Of a stretch of 20,231 nt of DNA, positions 5,623-12,584 are shown piece after piece. A program made the translations under genes and the position numbers. Source of the stretch: UBA9926 sp964524295 (lineage in GTDB: Bacteria; Pseudomonadota; Gammaproteobacteria; Pseudomonadales; Azotimanducaceae); NCBI GenBank assembly GCA_964524295.1, contig CAZGCW010000049.1, positions 1 through 20,231 on the forward strand, in the 5' to 3' direction. The stretch's first letter is position 1; the number at the start of each line of letters is the position of its first letter. The notes under the pieces were generated by a model. The model had not been told where the DNA came from. It saw only the letters and a list, made by a program, of their open reading frames with translations, and ran no database searches.

Positions 5623-7836
5623 ATGCGCGTTCGAATTCCTTGTATGCCTGCTGGCTCCATCGCTTTAAATGATCTCTGCATTTTTTTCACTTGTAGCTGC
5701 CTCGTGCTGGCAGCTACATACCCGACAGCAGTCTTTGCCGATGAACAACTGAGCCCTGAACCGGAAGAGATCACTGAAACCCCTAAAACCCTAAAAACCC
5801 TACAAACCCTAAAAACCCTAAAAACCCTAAAAACCCTAAAAACCCTTAATGTGAGCGATCCGATCCTGGCGCCGGCTCCAGAACAAGCCATTGACAGCAC
5901 CGACCCGCAAACAGACTCGCTGCTCTACCAGCAACGGCAGCTCTACCAACACGCTGTCAGCGCTATCCGCCTGGGCAGCAGGAAAAAAGCTGAAAAGCTG
6001 ATAGCAGAATTACAGGACTATCCCCTGCTACCGTATATTGAGCTTGAACAGCACAGGGCGAGGTTACGACGGGTCCAACCTGATACGATCCAACAATTCA
6101 TTGATACCCACATCGACTCACCCATCGGTGAACAATTGAGAAATCAATTTCTGAACCAGCGCATGCAGCGAAATCAGCGCCAAGATTTCCTGTCTTTGTA
6201 TAAGGAGAATTCGGCGACTAAGGAACAACGCTGCTACTATGCGGACGCTATATGGCAAAACGGTCAGGAGCAGAAAGCAAATGAATTCGCCCAATCGTTA
6301 TGGTTAAACCAAACATCCATGCCAAAACAATGCGATCCCGTGTTTCATCGACTCCGTAAAGCAGGCGGAATAAGCCAACAACTTGCCTGGCAACGATTCG
6401 AACTGGCTGTCATCGCCAGCGAAAACCAGTTGGCCAGATACCTGGTGCGTTATCTCAAGCCGGATACGGCACGTAAAGCACAGCAGTTACATGAACTCTA
6501 CCGAAATCCGGGACGACTAAATAACCAATCACACCACGACTTCCGGCAACCAAACCAACAAAAAATCCTCTCAGCAGCGCTAGACAAACTGGCCAGAACC
6601 CACCCTGAAAGTGCCTTTAAAGCACTCGAGCGGTATCGACAATTAGATCGGTTACCACAGGCGCTAATACCTGAATTGTATGCCCAGGTCGGCTTCTATC
6701 TAGCCCATAGCGGCAAAATGACTGAAACACTCGATCAGCTTCCCCTGGAGTTGAGAGACTATCCAAAACTCATTGAAGCGCGTGCCCGATTTTCGATCCA
6801 GCAACAGGACTGGAGTGAAACACTGATCTTATTAAACCTGCTCCCGGAAGAGGCCAGGCGCAAACCCGTGTGGCAGTATTGGCGTGCTGTCAGCCTTCTC
6901 AGCAACAATGAAGCGGCGGAGCAGGCTAGCGCCAGAACCACTTTGAATGCCTTGTCTGAGCGAAGAAATTATTACGGTTACCTGGCCGCGGCCAGACTTA
7001 ACAAGCCACAAAAAATTCAGGCAGTAAGGAAACCCGTTAGTGCGGACTCTGTAGAGAACCTGTTGGCGACACCAGCAACTGGGAGAATAAGAGAACTTAT
7101 TGCCTTGGGGGAGATTATCCAGGCACGTAGAGAATGGTTTCACCTGACTCGGGATTTCTCAACCCGGGAACATCAGATAACGGCCATTATAGCCCGAAAC
7201 TGGCGCTGGCATGATATGGCCATAAGAGCCTATGCACAGGCCAGAGACTGGAATGAGATCGAAGGTCGCTTCCCGCTGGCTTATCCTGAACATTTTTCCT
7301 CTAATGCCTTATTATCCGGCATCCCATTGTCCCTGAGCCTGGCTGTGGCCAGGAAGGAAAGTGCCTTCTGGCCACAGGCACGATCGATTGTCGGCGCGCA
7401 AGGATTGATGCAGCTCATGCCTGAAACAGGTAAACTTGCCGCAAAAAATTTAGGCATCAAGATTGACAAAGGCCTCGACTTGACAGATCCAGTCATCAAT
7501 ATTCGGTTGGGTTCATGGTACCTGGGGCGCCTCTTCCGCCGATTTGACCATAACCGCATCATTGCACTGGCCGCCTACAATGCCGGGCCTACCAGAGTCT
7601 CACAATGGTTAAACAGAACGTTACCCGTGGATGTCTGGATTGAATCCATACCTTACAGAGAAACGCGCGATTATGTTCAAACGACGCTGGTCTATGCCAG
7701 CATTTACGCTGACAGGCTGGGGCAAAAACAACCGATGATAACACCCTCAGAACGCGCGCATTTTAGCCCTAGCCCTTCCTTGACACTTTCTGCTACCGCT
7801 GCACTCGAGGCAGATTCAAGCCAGGCTCAATGGTAG
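5623..7836 (+). CDS. slt: Soluble lytic murein transglycosylase (Slt70 type)
   Basis: Periplasmic enzyme that cleaves the MurNAc-GlcNAc bond of peptidoglycan with formation of 1,6-anhydroMurNAc. At 737 residues it is longer than E. coli Slt (645 with signal). A signal peptide ends near VFA at about residue 39. Then comes an unusual block of Thr-Leu-Lys repeats (residues 53-76), next a helical superhelix (roughly 90-540), and last the lysozyme-like SLT domain at about 560-690. The catalytic Glu579 lies in ARKESAF, followed by GAQGLMQLMP and the AYNAGP motif (Tyr652). The start is uncertain: neither the ATG at 5623 nor the one at 5644 has a clear ribosome site. It is probably co-transcribed with tatD, which begins 6 bp after the stop. 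Confidence 0.95.
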   Translation: MRVRIPCMPAGSIALNDLCIFFTCSCLVLAATYPTAVFADEQLSPEPEEITETPKTLKTLQTLKTLKTLKTLKTLNVSDPILAPAPEQAIDSTDPQTDSLLYQQRQLYQHAVSAIRLGSRKKAEKLIAELQDYPLLPYIELEQHRARLRRVQPDTIQQFIDTHIDSPIGEQLRNQFLNQRMQRNQRQDFLSLYKENSATKEQRCYYADAIWQNGQEQKANEFAQSLWLNQTSMPKQCDPVFHRLRKAGGISQQLAWQRFELAVIASENQLARYLVRYLKPDTARKAQQLHELYRNPGRLNNQSHHDFRQPNQQKILSAALDKLARTHPESAFKALERYRQLDRLPQALIPELYAQVGFYLAHSGKMTETLDQLPLELRDYPKLIEARARFSIQQQDWSETLILLNLLPEEARRKPVWQYWRAVSLLSNNEAAEQASARTTLNALSERRNYYGYLAAARLNKPQKIQAVRKPVSADSVENLLATPATGRIRELIALGEIIQARREWFHLTRDFSTREHQITAIIARNWRWHDMAIRAYAQARDWNEIEGRFPLAYPEHFSSNALLSGIPLSLSLAVARKESAFWPQARSIVGAQGLMQLMPETGKLAAKNLGIKIDKGLDLTDPVINIRLGSWYLGRLFRRFDHNRIIALAAYNAGPTRVSQWLNRTLPVDVWIESIPYRETRDYVQTTLVYASIYADRLGQKQPMITPSERAHFSPSPSLTLSATAALEADSSQAQW
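5779..5850 (+). repeat. 9-bp in-frame tandem repeat in slt, telomere-like
   Basis: Eight 9-bp units, mostly ACCCTAAAA, code for TPK, TLK, TLQ, TLK four times and TLN. The four central copies are identical in DNA, which suggests recent slippage. The unit resembles the CCCTAA telomere motif only by chance. It lies just after the signal peptide, in what should be a linker, so copy number can vary without breaking the frame or the catalytic domain. Confidence 0.92.
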
Positions 7837-7842
7837 CCTGCC

Positions 7843-8636
7843 ATGCTTATAGATATCGGTGCCAACCTGACCCATGAATCTTTTGCAGATGATTTAGACG
7901 ACGTTATCAGTCGCGCCCACCAGGCCAGGGTGGAATCTCTGATCATCACAGGCGCATCATTGGACAGTAGTATCGATGCCCTACAATTAGCCGCCAACCA
8001 CGATAACGTGTTCTCTACAGTTGGAATTCATCCTCATCACGCGGCTGAATGCTCCAGCGAAGTACTTCAGGANNNNNNNNNNAACTCAGGTCACTGGCGA
8101 CCCATACCAATGTCGTAGCAATCGGTGAAACCGGTCTGGATTATTTTCGGAATTTTTGCCCCAGAGAGGAGCAATGCAGTGCCTTTGAAGCCCAATTACA
8201 ATTGGCCATGGAATTGAAACTACCCCTGTTTCTGCACGAACGAGATGCTTATGCAGACTTTGCGCCTATTCTGAATTCCCATCGAGATCAGCTGAGCCAA
8301 GTTGTCGTACATTGTTTTACCGGCGATAGAACCGCCCTGCAGACCTATCTGGATATGGATTGCTATATTGGCATTACTGGCTGGATCTGCGACGAAAGAC
8401 GCGGCAGCCACCTCCACGACTTGATCGAGTTAATTCCAGCTGACCGGTTATTACTGGAAACGGATGCACCCTATCTCATCCCCAGAACCCTTAAACCCAA
8501 ACCCAAAAGTCGGCGCTGCGAACCCGCTCACCTGGCTGAAATAGGCAGCGTTGTCGCCAGATTGCTGAACACTTCTTTTGATCAACTCGCCAACCAGACC
8601 ACCTTGAATGCCAAGGCTTGTTTCAATCTGCCATGA
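7843..8636 (+). CDS. tatD: TatD family metal-dependent DNase, interrupted by an assembly gap
   Basis: Cytoplasmic TIM-barrel metallohydrolase with 3'-5' exonuclease activity, implicated in DNA repair and protein quality control. It is a true TatD and not a YcfH/YjjV paralogue: the start reads DIGANLTHESF, lacking the HxH of the paralogues as E. coli TatD does, and GITGWICDERRG and LTPK-like LKPKPKSRRCEPAHL are closely conserved. Metal-site motifs are IGETGLDY, FLHERDA, VVHCFTG and ETDAPYL. The N block at 8073-8082 splits the reading frame into 7843 to about 8072 and about 8083-8636. The two halves join in frame only if the missing length is 2 modulo 3, so the true gap is not 10 bases. The gene is most likely intact. 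It lies 6 bp after slt and overlaps the next gene by ATGA; there are no tatABC genes here. Confidence 0.93.
8073..8082. other. Assembly gap (ten N)
   Basis: Ten undetermined bases inside tatD. The frame on the left runs through the codon beginning at 8071 (GAN) and the frame on the right resumes at CTC 8085. Matching the spacing of E. coli TatD suggests that only a few bases are really missing. Ten N is therefore a placeholder. Confidence 0.98.
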
Positions 8637-8878
8637 AAGTGACCCTCTATACAACCTCAGGTTGCCATCTCTGCGAGCTAGCGCTGGCCCAGATTCAAAC
8701 CCTGCAGCACATCTACCCGATTACCCTCATCGAAGTCGAGATTGCTCACTCCGACGAGCTTATCGAACGTTATGGGGTGCGAATACCGGTCATCTCCACA
8801 AATCAAACCGAAAGTGAATTGGCATGGCCATTTTCCCTCGAGCAACTAACGTCCTTTCTAAAACTGTCTACAACCTGA
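8633..8878 (+). CDS. Glutaredoxin-like thiol protein (DUF836 type)
   Basis: A small thioredoxin-fold protein of 81 residues. I chose the ATG at 8633, which overlaps the tatD stop as ATGA; an in-frame start 15 bases earlier has no support. The N-terminal strand KVTLYTT leads to the redox motif Cys11-His-Leu-Cys14, and RIPVI supplies the cis-proline loop before the final strand. The length, the SGCHLC motif and the E-RYGVRIPVI pattern fit the DUF836 glutaredoxin-like family, whose substrates are not known. Translational coupling to tatD suggests co-expression, but I see no functional link. A dithiol redox role in the cytoplasm is family inference. Confidence 0.88.
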   Translation: MKVTLYTTSGCHLCELALAQIQTLQHIYPITLIEVEIAHSDELIERYGVRIPVISTNQTESELAWPFSLEQLTSFLKLSTT

Positions 8879-8970
8879 AAAGCAGCTCCGCACGCCAATC
8901 CTATTTGGCCAGGATCAATCCCTTGTCAGCAACATCTGCAGACAGTTCCAACACCCAAACTCCTATTTCC

Positions 8971-8995
8971 TGTTAAAATAACCGAAACACAGGAG
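8971..8995 (+). promoter_or_regulatory. Extended -10 and ribosome site of the SMP-30 gene
   Basis: TGTTAAAAT at 8971-8979 fits an extended -10 without a recognisable -35. The ribosome-binding AGGAG at 8991-8995 is 7 bases before the ATG at 9003 and fixes that start. The preceding 90 bp after the glutaredoxin-like gene show no clear terminator. Confidence 0.35.
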
Positions 8996-9002
8996 CCTCA
9001 CC

Positions 9003-9842
9003 ATGAACACCTCTATTTTGCTGGACGGCCTTTGCTTCAGCGAAGGCCCCCGGTGGCACGATAATCATCTATGGTTCTCTGACATGCATGCCCATGAAGT
9101 CATCAAGGTGGGTTTGAATGGAGACCACGAGGTGGTGGCAAGGGTCACTCAGCAACCGTCCGGTTTAGGCTGGCTACCCGATGAACGCATGGTTGTGGTC
9201 TCAATGCTAGATAGAAAACTACTCGTGGACAATGACGGTACGCTTTGCGACTACGCTGATCTTCATGCCCTGGCCAGCTATCACTGCAATGATATGGTCA
9301 TTGATGGTGAAGGCCGATGCTATGTTGGCAATTTCGGCTTTGATCTCATTACCGGTGCCCGTCCGGAGCCTGCTGAGCTCATCATGGTGGCCCTGAATGG
9401 AGCCCGATCCATCGTGGCTGATAATTTACAGTTCCCCAATGGCACCGTGATTACCCCAGATGGCAAAACCCTGATTGTTGCCGAAAGCATGGCGGCTAGA
9501 TTGACCGCATTCGACATAAACAAGGATGGGTCTTTATCAAACCGCCGGTTATGGGCAAAAATGGATAGTGCCATCCCGGACGGGATCTGCCTGGATGAGG
9601 ATCTCGGTATATGGGTCGCGTCTCCTGTGAGTAACGAATGTATTCGACTGACCGAGGGTGGGAAGGTCACCGACCGCATCAAAGTCGAAAATCAGGCGTT
9701 TGCCTGTATGCTTGGGGGGGAAGACAGAAAGCGGCTGTTTATCTGTACTGCAGGCAGTTCAAAGCCTGATGAATGCAAATCCAATCGCGATGGTAAAATC
9801 GAATTCGTCGATGTCGCCATTGCCGGAGCAGGCAGACCGTGA
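9003..9842 (+). CDS. SMP-30/gluconolactonase family sugar-lactonase-like protein
   Basis: A 279-residue six-bladed beta-propeller of the SMP-30/gluconolactonase/LRE family, whose members hydrolyse sugar lactones using one divalent metal ion. The metal ligands of regucalcin are all identifiable: Glu14 (FSEGPRW), Asn146 (FPNGTVITPDG) and Asp193 (IPDGICLDED). The substrate-side Asn96-Asp97 in CNDMVIDGEGR is also present. An active hydrolase is therefore plausible, but the substrate cannot be read from sequence. There is no signal peptide, so it is cytoplasmic. A strong AGGAG site sets the start. The stop overlaps the GTG start of the ddl-like gene (GTGA), so the two are translationally coupled. 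No sugar catabolic genes are nearby. Confidence 0.9.
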   Translation: MNTSILLDGLCFSEGPRWHDNHLWFSDMHAHEVIKVGLNGDHEVVARVTQQPSGLGWLPDERMVVVSMLDRKLLVDNDGTLCDYADLHALASYHCNDMVIDGEGRCYVGNFGFDLITGARPEPAELIMVALNGARSIVADNLQFPNGTVITPDGKTLIVAESMAARLTAFDINKDGSLSNRRLWAKMDSAIPDGICLDEDLGIWVASPVSNECIRLTEGGKVTDRIKVENQAFACMLGGEDRKRLFICTAGSSKPDECKSNRDGKIEFVDVAIAGAGRP

Positions 9843-10792
9843 ACCAGCCTCCTACACCCAATTTGCGTATTGCCCTTATCAGCGGCGGAAATTCAAACGA
9901 AGCCAGCGTCTCTCGAACCAGCGCAGCGGCGGTTCTAACCGCGCTTACCACTCATTTCAGCCAGGTCCGTAATTTCGAACTGGATCATTCGCTGATCAGT
10001 CATTTGTCCGATTTCCAACCCGATGTGGTTTTCCCTGTTCTACATGGTCCACCGGGTGAAGACGGTACCATCCAGGGCTTTCTGGAGATAATGGAATTGG
10101 CTTATATTGGTTCAGGCGTGCAGGCTAGCGCGCTGGCCATGGATAAAATTGCCGCCAAAGGTCTTTTCCGGGAGGCCAACCTTCCGCTGGTAGACCATGT
10201 TACTGCGCACCTGTCCAACGGTATCAAGCAAACTATCGATCAGGTCATTGCGTTGCTGGGTGTTAACGTCGTGGTCAAACCAGCCCGTCAGGGCAGTGCC
10301 CTGGGTATAACGAGAGTCAATGATGCAGCCGGCCTACAAAGTGCGATCAGCACGGCTTTTGAGTTTGATGATCAGTTGTTAATTGAGGAACGAATCCATG
10401 GTCGGGAAATGACCGTGGGTATCCTTCAATATGGACAGCAGACTCAAGCATTCCCGGTGATCGAGATAACAACGCCTGAAAACAGTTGGTATGACTTCGA
10501 ACATCGCTATACAGCCGGATTGTCAGAGCACTTAATGCCAGCAGATATACCCGTTGAAGTTGCTGAAACCCTACAAGATATCGCAATCAAAGCGCACCTC
10601 TGCCTTGGTTGCAGAGACCTTTCAAGAGCCGACTTTCTGCTCACTGATGACAACCGCTGCTTTCTACTAGAGGTCAACACCCTGCCAGGAATGACCCCGA
10701 CCAGCTTATATCCGGATGGAGCCCGGGGCTTTGGGCTGGAATTCGATGAACTCATCAAGTCTTTGGTAGAACAGGCCGCCGCCAGACGATAA
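9839..10792 (+). CDS. ddl: D-alanine-D-alanine ligase family ATP-grasp enzyme
   Basis: A cytoplasmic ligase of 317 residues, near E. coli DdlB (306), expected to join two D-alanines with ATP for peptidoglycan precursors. Motifs in order are FPVLHGPPGEDGTIQG, MDK with Lys103, VVKPARQGS with Lys148 and Ser153, and the omega-loop YDFEHRY with Tyr224 (the tyrosine typical of D-Ala-D-Ala rather than D-Ala-D-Lac enzymes). Then come SRAD with Arg263 and Asp265, and LLEVNTLPGMT with Glu278 and Asn280. The first-domain glutamate (Glu15 in DdlB) is replaced by Ser23 in NEASVS. The Lys before the omega-loop Tyr is Arg. It starts at GTG, overlapping the SMP-30 stop, and lies outside any division/wall cluster. 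It may be a second Ddl or a related dipeptide ligase. Confidence 0.88.
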   Translation: MNQPPTPNLRIALISGGNSNEASVSRTSAAAVLTALTTHFSQVRNFELDHSLISHLSDFQPDVVFPVLHGPPGEDGTIQGFLEIMELAYIGSGVQASALAMDKIAAKGLFREANLPLVDHVTAHLSNGIKQTIDQVIALLGVNVVVKPARQGSALGITRVNDAAGLQSAISTAFEFDDQLLIEERIHGREMTVGILQYGQQTQAFPVIEITTPENSWYDFEHRYTAGLSEHLMPADIPVEVAETLQDIAIKAHLCLGCRDLSRADFLLTDDNRCFLLEVNTLPGMTPTSLYPDGARGFGLEFDELIKSLVEQAAARR

Positions 10793-10810
10793 ACGCGCCC
10801 CAACTGCTTT

Positions 10811-10840
10811 CAGGGGATGGTCTGAGATGGCAGGGGACGG
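10811..10840 (+). repeat. Spaced 10-bp direct repeat after ddl
   Basis: CAGGGGATGG at 10811-10820 and CAGGGGACGG at 10831-10840 are one period of 20 bp apart, in the convergent gap between ddl and amtB. They have no evident role. Confidence 0.45.
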
Positions 10841-10887
10841 ATCGAAGGTCCATAGAAGAGGCGCCTGAATTGGCCCTCTCAATGGCT

Positions 10888-10919
10888 GTCATGCTTACCC
10901 GTCATGCTTACCCGTCATG
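10888..10919 (+). repeat. 13-bp tandem repeat, about 2.5 copies
   Basis: GTCATGCTTACCC occurs at 10888-10900 and 10901-10913, followed by a partial GTCATG at 10914-10919. It lies in the convergent spacer between ddl and amtB, 9 bp beyond the amtB stop. It is not palindromic and forms no terminator hairpin that I can see. Confidence 0.85.
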
Positions 10920-10927
10920 GTAGCTAA

Positions 10928-12217
10928 CTATAGATCGTAGCCTCGTTCATTATGCTGGTTTAAATCCAGCCCTTCAGTTTCTTCGTCCTGAGATACGCGT
11001 AACCCAAGCAAGTAATCTACCAATTTGAGTAAGAGATAGGAAACCAAGGCGGTATAAACAAGGCAGGAAACAACCCCTATCACCTGCACTTGTAACTGGG
11101 AACTCATGGTCATGCCTTCAGAATAGCCCTGGCCACTGAAAACGCCAAGACTGGCACTAACAAATACCGCGGCCAATATCGTTCCTAATGCCCCACCGAC
11201 GCCATGGACTGGAAAAACATCCAATGAATCATCTATCTGCAATCGCTGCTTAAGGAAAACCGTCGCATTAAAGCAGACTATACCTGCCAGCATACCGATA
11301 ACCAGCCCACCAGCAGGGCCAACAAAGCCAGAGGCTGGTGTGATGGTACCCAGACCGGCCACCATACCCGTTACAGCGCCTAACACACTGGGTCTGCCGA
11401 ATCGATACCATTCACAACCTAGCCAAACCAGCGCTCCGGCCGCCGCCGACATATGTGTCGCCAGCATCGCCATCCCGGCATCGCCATTGGCAGCAAGTGC
11501 ACTACCGGCATTGAAGCCAAACCAACCAACCCAGAGCATACCGGCTCCGGTAATGGTCATCGTCATATTATGAGGCGGCATGGGGGAACTAGGGAAGCCG
11601 CTTCTCTTTCCCATCACAATGGCCGCTACCAGGGCGGCGGTACCCGCGGTTATATGCACCACGACACCACCAGCAAAATCGAGTAAGCCAAGCTCTTGAA
11701 GCCAACCGCCTCCCCATACCCAATGGACAATAGGCGCATACACAAAAACAACCCAAAGCCCTGAGAACACCATCATCGATGAAAACCGCATCCGTTCAGC
11801 GAACCCGCCTACGATCAAGGCCGGTGTAATAATGGCAAAAGTCAGCTGAAACATGGCGAAAACACTTTCAGGTATCCCATTGCTGATAGCATCTTCGGTC
11901 ACACCGGCCATAAATACCTTGCCCAGGCCACCAATTAAAGAATTACCCTCATCAAAGGCGAGGGAATAACCAAATATAAGCCAGATCACGGACACCAAGC
12001 AGGTTATAGCAAAGCACTGCATCAAGACTGAAAGGACATTCTTAACTCTGACCAGACCGGCATAAAACAGCGAGAGGCCGGGAATCGTCATGAAAAGAAC
12101 CAGTGCAGTTGAGGTCAATATCCAGGCCGTGTTACCCGAATCAACACCATCACTTGCCATGGCAGTAGGGGAGAAAAACAGAGCAAACAGCCCAACCGAA
12201 TACAAAAAAGTACGCAT
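10928..12217 (-). CDS. amtB: Ammonium transporter AmtB
   Basis: Inner-membrane trimeric ammonium channel of the Amt/Rh family, 429 residues with about 11 membrane helices. A cleavable signal peptide ends near TAMA (residue 21), as in E. coli AmtB. The pore twin histidines are His165 (in APIVHWVWGGG) and His338 (in VFPVHGVGG). The aromatic gate region FQLTFAIITPA and GWFGFNAGSA are conserved. The cytoplasmic tail GLRVSQDEETEGLDLNQH matches the segment that contacts the PII protein GlnK. glnK, normally just upstream of amtB, is not here. The ATG has an AAGGG site 7 bases upstream. No sigma54 -24/-12 element was found in the upstream region, though nitrogen control is usual for this gene. Confidence 0.97.
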   Translation of the reverse strand: MRTFLYSVGLFALFFSPTAMASDGVDSGNTAWILTSTALVLFMTIPGLSLFYAGLVRVKNVLSVLMQCFAITCLVSVIWLIFGYSLAFDEGNSLIGGLGKVFMAGVTEDAISNGIPESVFAMFQLTFAIITPALIVGGFAERMRFSSMMVFSGLWVVFVYAPIVHWVWGGGWLQELGLLDFAGGVVVHITAGTAALVAAIVMGKRSGFPSSPMPPHNMTMTITGAGMLWVGWFGFNAGSALAANGDAGMAMLATHMSAAAGALVWLGCEWYRFGRPSVLGAVTGMVAGLGTITPASGFVGPAGGLVIGMLAGIVCFNATVFLKQRLQIDDSLDVFPVHGVGGALGTILAAVFVSASLGVFSGQGYSEGMTMSSQLQVQVIGVVSCLVYTALVSYLLLKLVDYLLGLRVSQDEETEGLDLNQHNERGYDL

Positions 12218-12584
12218 AAAACAACCCTTATCTGACCTATTACCTGCTCAATAATGCCGAATGCAGTGATAGTTAAATTCTACCTAGACCAACTGATTTC
12301 CACAACACAATTGCCCCAACTAGCACGCTGGACTGGTAAATCCGGTAAACATAGATGACAATGTCGAGCAATCCAGCTAGCCAGGCACAAATGCCAACAA
12401 ATTAGCTCGAGACTATCGGCCTCAAATTAAAACAGACAGTGCCCTGAACGCCCTAATCATAGACTGCTAGAGTCCTAGAAACGAATTTGTTAACCAGAAA
12501 CTAACTGGGAACCATCGCGATCAGACGGGGTCTATAGCCAGCAATTGAATGTTTTACAAAAAACCTGAATGTGAGTAATTTAAT
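12218..12584. other. Divergent intergenic region between amtB and moxR
   Basis: A 367-bp spacer, AT-rich compared with its flanks. On the minus side it holds a good sigma70-like amtB promoter. On the moxR side I see no strong promoter, FNR/ANR box or sigma54 site, only a poor ribosome site (GTGAG about 10 bases before the ATG). No open frame, hairpin terminator or RNA gene was recognised. Confidence 0.6.
12277..12305 (-). promoter_or_regulatory. Probable amtB promoter
   Basis: On the minus strand, TTGTGG (12300-12305) and TAGAAT (12277-12282) are separated by exactly 17 bp. This predicts a start near 12270 and a leader of about 53 nt to the amtB ATG. It is a sigma70-type element, not the sigma54 type usual for nitrogen-regulated amtB. 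Confidence 0.45.

Noticed and set aside
5779..5850. CCCTAAA-like array as a telomere or CRISPR
   Set aside because: The unit is 9 bp, in frame with slt and without spacers. It is a coding minisatellite.
5619..5900. Minus-strand frame with repeated Arg-Val-Phe units
   Set aside because: It is the antisense reading of the 9-bp repeat in slt and has no start signal. The periodicity comes from the DNA repeat.
8049..8636. Separate start of a second TatD fragment with its own ATG
   Set aside because: The ATG is an out-of-frame artefact on the left side of the N gap. The protein after the gap continues the same TatD.
10857..10879. AGAGG/CCTCT hairpin as terminator between ddl and amtB
   Set aside because: A five-pair stem with a 13-base loop and no T tract is too weak.
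12218..12584. Sigma54 or FNR/ANR site in the amtB-moxR intergenic region
   Set aside because: I looked for TGGCAC-N5-TTGC and TTGAT-N4-ATCAA on both strands and found no match close enough to report.
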